A DNA stretch of 35,362 bases from an uncultured Flavobacteriaceae bacterium (GTDB lineage Bacteria; Bacteroidota; Bacteroidia; Flavobacteriales; Flavobacteriaceae): contig CAJQNF010000120.1 of NCBI GenBank assembly GCA_905479625.1, positions 1 through 35,362 on the forward strand, given 5' to 3'. Shown here piece after piece: positions 32,520 to 35,362 of this stretch (positions are counted from its first letter, which is position 1; every line of letters begins with the position of its first letter). The notes below the pieces were generated by a model. That model had not been told where the DNA came from and searched no databases. It saw nothing but the letters and a program-made list of their open reading frames with translations. The position numbers and the translations under genes were made by a program.

Positions 32520-32563
32520 TTCATAAAAATAATATGATTAACGACATATTTACCCCCATTGTT

Positions 32564-32593
32564 TTTGATGTAAATCAATAATAATTATATTTG
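32564..32593 (+). promoter_or_regulatory. Promoter of GSII gene
   Basis: TTTG at 32564-32567 and TATATTTG at 32586-32593 are 18 bp apart, an exact TTTG/TAnnTTTG match. The start codon follows 27 bp after the -7 box. Confidence 0.75.
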
Positions 32594-32620
32594 CCATGAA
32601 ATTATTAATCCAGAAATAAC

Positions 32621-33631
32621 ATGAGCAAAGCAAAATTAGAGTACATATGGTTAGATGGTCACCAGCCTACTCAAGAATTGAGAAGTAAAACTAAAGTTGA
32701 AGAAGATTTTAGTGGAAAACTAGAAGATTGTAAAATTTGGTCTTTTGATGGGTCATCTACTGAACAGGCTGTAGGCGGTTCATCAGATTGTCTATTGAAA
32801 CCTGTAGCAATCTATCCTGATCCGGTAAGAGATAATGGATGGTTAATAATGTCTGAAGTTCTGAACGCAGATGGAACTCCTCACCCATCAAACGGTAGAG
32901 CAAAAATCGATGATGATGATAACGATTTTTGGTTTGGATTCGAACAAGAATATTTCCTAATGGATATTGAAACAGATCTTCCTTTAGGATTTCCAAGAGG
33001 TGGTTTTCCTGGCCCACAGGGTAAATACTACTGTTCAGTTGGTGGAAGATATACTTGGGGTAGAGACTTTGTTGAAGAACATGCAGATCTATGTATAGCT
33101 GCAGGATTAAACTTTGAAGGTATTAACCAAGAAGTAGCCCCTGGACAATGGGAATTCCAATTGTTTGCAAAAGGCGCCAAAAAAGCCGGAGATGAAATCT
33201 GGATTGCACGTTATTTATTGAATAGATTAACTGAAGGTTATGGTTATTATATTGAACTGCATCCGAAACCTGTTAAAGGAGACTGGAACGGTTCTGGTAT
33301 GCATGCCAACTTCTCAAACACTACTTTAAGAACATGTGGTTCTAAAGAAATTTATGAGAAAATTTGTGAAGCTTTCAGACCTGTTACAGATGAACACATA
33401 GGTGTTTATGGAGCATTTAATGATGAAAGACTAACAGGATTGCACGAAACTGCTCACGTAACTGACTTCAGCTATGGAGTATCTGATAGAGGAGCATCAA
33501 TACGTATTCCTATCATCACTGTAGAGAACGGTTGGAAAGGATGGTTAGAAGATCGTAGACCAGCTTCTAATGGTGATCCATATAAGATTGCAGGTAGAAT
33601 TATCCAAACAGTTAAGTCTGCGAAGTTATAA
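32621..33631 (+). CDS. Glutamine synthetase, type II (eukaryote-like)
   Basis: The 336-aa protein is short and of the GSII type, with a beta-grasp N-terminal domain (LEYIWLDGHQPTQELRSKT, then IWSFDGSSTEQAVGGSSD) and a catalytic domain with FGFEQEYFLMD, FPGPQGKYYCSVGG, GINQEVAPGQWEFQLF, GDWNGSGMHANFS, and NDERLTGLHETAHVTDFSYGVSDRGASIRIP. All typical active-site elements are visible. GSII is found in eukaryotes and some bacteria, and is common in Flavobacteria next to GSIII. It has its own promoter. A terminator follows. Confidence 0.97.
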   Translation: MSKAKLEYIWLDGHQPTQELRSKTKVEEDFSGKLEDCKIWSFDGSSTEQAVGGSSDCLLKPVAIYPDPVRDNGWLIMSEVLNADGTPHPSNGRAKIDDDDNDFWFGFEQEYFLMDIETDLPLGFPRGGFPGPQGKYYCSVGGRYTWGRDFVEEHADLCIAAGLNFEGINQEVAPGQWEFQLFAKGAKKAGDEIWIARYLLNRLTEGYGYYIELHPKPVKGDWNGSGMHANFSNTTLRTCGSKEIYEKICEAFRPVTDEHIGVYGAFNDERLTGLHETAHVTDFSYGVSDRGASIRIPIITVENGWKGWLEDRRPASNGDPYKIAGRIIQTVKSAKL

Positions 33632-33657
33632 GTTAAACAAAAGTGTTTGACTATATT

Positions 33658-33688
33658 AAAAATGCCTTCTTTTTTAGAAGGCATTTTT
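33658..33688. terminator. Bidirectional terminator between GSII and CaCA antiporter genes
   Basis: AAAAATGCCTTCT (33658-33670), loop TTTTT, AGAAGGCATTTTT (33676-33688) form a perfect 13-bp stem. The convergent antiporter gene ends at 33688, so its stop codon touches the T run. Confidence 0.93.
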
Positions 33689-34620
33689 TATAACACTATG
33701 CTGATAAAAATAACATAAGATCCTAAAAGAATTAAACCTTCTCCCCAGGATAATCTCATTCTTCCCGGTGCAAAGACTAGTGGAAAGATGCCTAAAGACA
33801 AAACAAGCATCCATATGAGGTCAAAGTCTATTAAACCCTGATCGTTAGCTGTAATAGGCGTGATCATAGAAGTAATTCCAAGTACAGCCAAAATATTAAA
33901 CATATTTGACCCTAATAGATTCCCAAGAGAAATAGCCTTTTCCTTGCGGGTTATAGCCACCAGAGATGCCGCTAGTTCAGGAATACTAGTCCCAACAGAA
34001 ATAATCGTTATACCGATAACCCTTTTGCTCACCCCAAACTCAGTCGCTAGATTTACAGATCCTTCAATAAGTAACTCAGATCCTGCCCAAAGCCCGATAC
34101 TTCCAAATAACAAGAATAAAAGAGACTTTCCAAGAGCGTATTCAACATCATCTTCAGGCATTTCATCAATAACTGCAACTTTCTGAAATTTGAATAAATA
34201 AATCAGAATTATGATAAGGGTTAAAAACAGTACCAGACCTTCCCATCTTTGTAATTCTCCGTCAAAAGCCAGGAAAATATAGAGCATTACCGAAGAAAGC
34301 ATCATCACGGGCCAATCAGTGATATAAAAACTTCTTTCCACCTTGATAGTACTTACCATAATCACAATGGCTAGCACAAAACCCAAATTAGCAATATTTG
34401 AACCTATCGCATTACCCAGCGCGATATCTGCATGACCGTTTAGCGCCGCTTTTAAACTTACGATTAACTCAGGCATTGAAGTAGCGAAAGAAACCACTGT
34501 CATACCGATCACTATTTTTGGGATTTTTAATCTAAGAGACAAGGATACTGCCGACTTCAGCAGCCAGTTGCCACCGAGAATCAGAATGACAAATCCTAGC
34601 AATATAAATAAGTAATTCAT
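33688..34620 (-). CDS. Calcium/sodium antiporter (CaCA family, YrbG-like)
   Basis: The 310-aa protein has ten hydrophobic segments in two inverted repeats. Each repeat has the ion-binding alpha motif: VSFATSMPELIVS in the first and ISVGTSIPELAAS in the second, with a Glu in each; GNAIGSNIANLG and GNLLGSNMFNILA follow. A cytoplasmic loop with DEMPEDDVE lies between. Na+/Ca2+ exchange is the family's function; the direction and ion are not proven. It starts at 34620 and is separated from the BlaI gene by 277 bp. Confidence 0.95.
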   Translation of the reverse strand: MNYLFILLGFVILILGGNWLLKSAVSLSLRLKIPKIVIGMTVVSFATSMPELIVSLKAALNGHADIALGNAIGSNIANLGFVLAIVIMVSTIKVERSFYITDWPVMMLSSVMLYIFLAFDGELQRWEGLVLFLTLIIILIYLFKFQKVAVIDEMPEDDVEYALGKSLLFLLFGSIGLWAGSELLIEGSVNLATEFGVSKRVIGITIISVGTSIPELAASLVAITRKEKAISLGNLLGSNMFNILAVLGITSMITPITANDQGLIDFDLIWMLVLSLGIFPLVFAPGRMRLSWGEGLILLGSYVIFISIVL

Positions 34621-34756
34621 GAAGTCTCTTTGTGCAAATATATAATTTAGAAATGAGTTGCAAAATAAAGCATTACAAAGTTTAAAGCTGTTTGGTTAAA
34701 ACATAAATAATTGCAAATAGACTAATATGATTCCTGCCTCTTCTTCAATCAGAAAT

Positions 34757-34778
34757 ACCTGCCTCGCGTCAGGCGGGT
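34757..34778. repeat. GC-rich hairpin in AT-rich intergenic region
   Basis: ACCTGCCT (34757-34764), loop CGCGTC, AGGCGGGT (34771-34778) form an 8-bp stem with one G-T pair. It is much more GC-rich than the surroundings and is not followed by a T run, so a terminator is unlikely. The CCTGCCT/AGGCGGG core resembles dispersed palindromes I recall from Bacteroidetes genomes, but no second copy lies in this window. Confidence 0.5.
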
Positions 34779-34834
34779 CCAATCTATGACGCCCTCTTCA
34801 ATTCCCACTTCATTTTATTAATTTTTTGTTAAAT

Positions 34835-34878
34835 AACTATTTTTTTAGTTATACAACTATATTATTAGTTTACATTTG
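34835..34878 (+). promoter_or_regulatory. Tandem BlaI-type operator with -7 box
   Basis: Two identical-spacing dyads, AACTA-N6-TAGTT, lie at 34835-34850 and 34855-34870, centred 20 bp apart. The -7 box TACATTTG (34871-34878) directly follows the second dyad. A repressor bound to both would block transcription of the BlaI/M56 genes that start 20 bp further on. BlaI/MecI proteins bind such short dyads as dimers. The site is inferred from symmetry and position. Confidence 0.65.
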
Positions 34879-34897
34879 ATTCAGGATTAAAATAAAA

Positions 34898-35269
34898 ATG
34901 GAGAAACTTACCAATAAAGAAGAAGAGATCATGCGGGTCTTATGGAAGCTAAATAAGGCATTTGTCAAAGAAATATTGGCCGAATTACCCGAACCTAAAC
35001 CTCATTATAATACCATTTCAACTGTAGTTCGAAATATGGAAGAAAAAGGGTTTATCAAATATAATACGTTTGGAAAATCACATCAATATTATCCGGCCAT
35101 CAGCAAAGAGGCGTATAAAAAAACTTTTATGCATAAAACGATTCAGCATTATTTTGAGGACTCGTACAAAAATGTTGTTTCTTTTTTCGCTAAAGAAGAA
35201 AAGATCAGCGTAAGTGAACTAAAAGAGATCATTTCGATCATTGAAAAGAATCAAAAAAATAAATCTTAA
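34898..35269 (+). CDS. BlaI/MecI/CopY family transcriptional repressor
   Basis: The 123-aa protein has the family's winged helix: LTNKEEEIMRVLWKLNKAFVKEILAELP, then NTISTVVRNMEEKGFIKYNTFGKSHQYYP. The C-terminal part is helical and dimerises; in the family, the membrane partner cleaves the repressor in the linker to release it. The next gene, 5 bp later, is the M56 partner. A double operator precedes it, so autoregulation is likely. In Flavobacteria such pairs often control genes other than beta-lactamases; no beta-lactamase is in the window. Confidence 0.94.
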   Translation: MEKLTNKEEEIMRVLWKLNKAFVKEILAELPEPKPHYNTISTVVRNMEEKGFIKYNTFGKSHQYYPAISKEAYKKTFMHKTIQHYFEDSYKNVVSFFAKEEKISVSELKEIISIIEKNQKNKS

Positions 35270-35274
35270 ACAAC

Positions 35275-35362
35275 ATGGAATACTTTTTAAAATTCTCGGC
35301 TATTCTTGGTTTGTTCTTTATTTTTTACAAACTATTTCTGGAAAAAGAAACTTTTTTCAATA
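35275..35362 (+). CDS. M56 family (BlaR1-like) membrane peptidase, 5' part
   Basis: Only 29 codons and one base are present. They read MEYFLKFSAILGLFFIFYKL followed by LEKETFF, a first transmembrane helix of the kind at the start of Bacteroidetes M56/BlaR1 proteins. The spacing of 5 bp after the BlaI-family stop supports this. The HExxH zinc site would lie beyond the window. Confidence 0.82.
   Translation, partial: MEYFLKFSAILGLFFIFYKLFLEKETFFN

Noticed and set aside
34898-35362. Beta-lactam resistance locus
   Set aside because: Only the regulator pair is present; no beta-lactamase or PBP gene is in the window, and this pair often controls other genes in the group.
1-35362. CRISPR array, insertion sequence or prophage genes
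   Set aside because: No regular spaced repeats, transposase, integrase or phage structural genes were found on either strand.

Overview
The window is a stretch of AT-rich chromosome from a member of the Bacteroidota, most likely a marine Flavobacteriaceae species. The evidence is the gliding genes gldE and gldD, a large secreted protein with a type IX secretion C-terminal signal, GSIII and GSII glutamine synthetases side by side, promoters of the Bacteroidetes type (-7 box TAnnTTTG) and an almost complete lack of Shine-Dalgarno sequences. Most genes are housekeeping genes in arrangements familiar for this group. No complete mobile element, CRISPR array or rRNA operon is present.

Layout. (1) 1-1690 is an accessory-looking, gene-poor end. 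It holds the 5' part of a repeat-type beta-structure protein, an unrecognised Cys-containing 146-aa protein, a 21-bp-period direct repeat, and a tRNA-Arg(TCG) whose 3' end is duplicated 166 bp away with its own terminator-like hairpin, which looks like an attachment site. (2) 1716-8565 holds yqeY, recX, a 1205-aa T9SS cargo with two lamin-tail-like domains, RNase E/G, a 30-aa Lys/Arg-rich protein and HU. (3) 8686-13235 is the same-strand series mutY, ssb, gldE, gldD, ctaA (DNA repair and replication, gliding/T9SS, heme A). (4) 13270-15741 holds four consecutive lipoproteins on the minus strand, all with the lipid-accepting Cys at residue 20 and a KK-acidic motif just after it. They carry, respectively, a Cys-rich tail, a TonB-C-like domain, a SYLF domain and an HMA domain. 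(5) 15809-20536 holds an EamA transporter, rplU-rpmA, a polysaccharide flippase, dut and a TPR protein. (6) 20533-24764 (minus) holds a LysE-type exporter, a PaaE-like flavin/2Fe-2S reductase, a TPM protein, LemA, a MerR-like regulator and an M23 peptidase. (7) 24885-30173 holds alaS plus a GSCFA protein, and convergent to them a rhodanese and a secreted M20 peptidase. (8) 30263-33631 holds divergent GSIII and GSII. (9) 33688-35362 holds a CaCA cation antiporter, then a BlaI-type repressor and the start of its M56 (BlaR1-like) partner behind a double operator.

How it works together: gldE/gldD and the T9SS cargo belong to the gliding and secretion machinery of the group. The two glutamine synthetases form one ammonium-assimilation locus. 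The BlaI/M56 pair is a sensor-protease/repressor switch. No undescribed multi-gene system is clearly visible. The best leads are the duplicated tRNA 3' end with its 145-bp insert, the lipoprotein cluster with a possible shared surface-export signal, the tandem BlaI-type operator, and the 30-aa basic protein next to HU.
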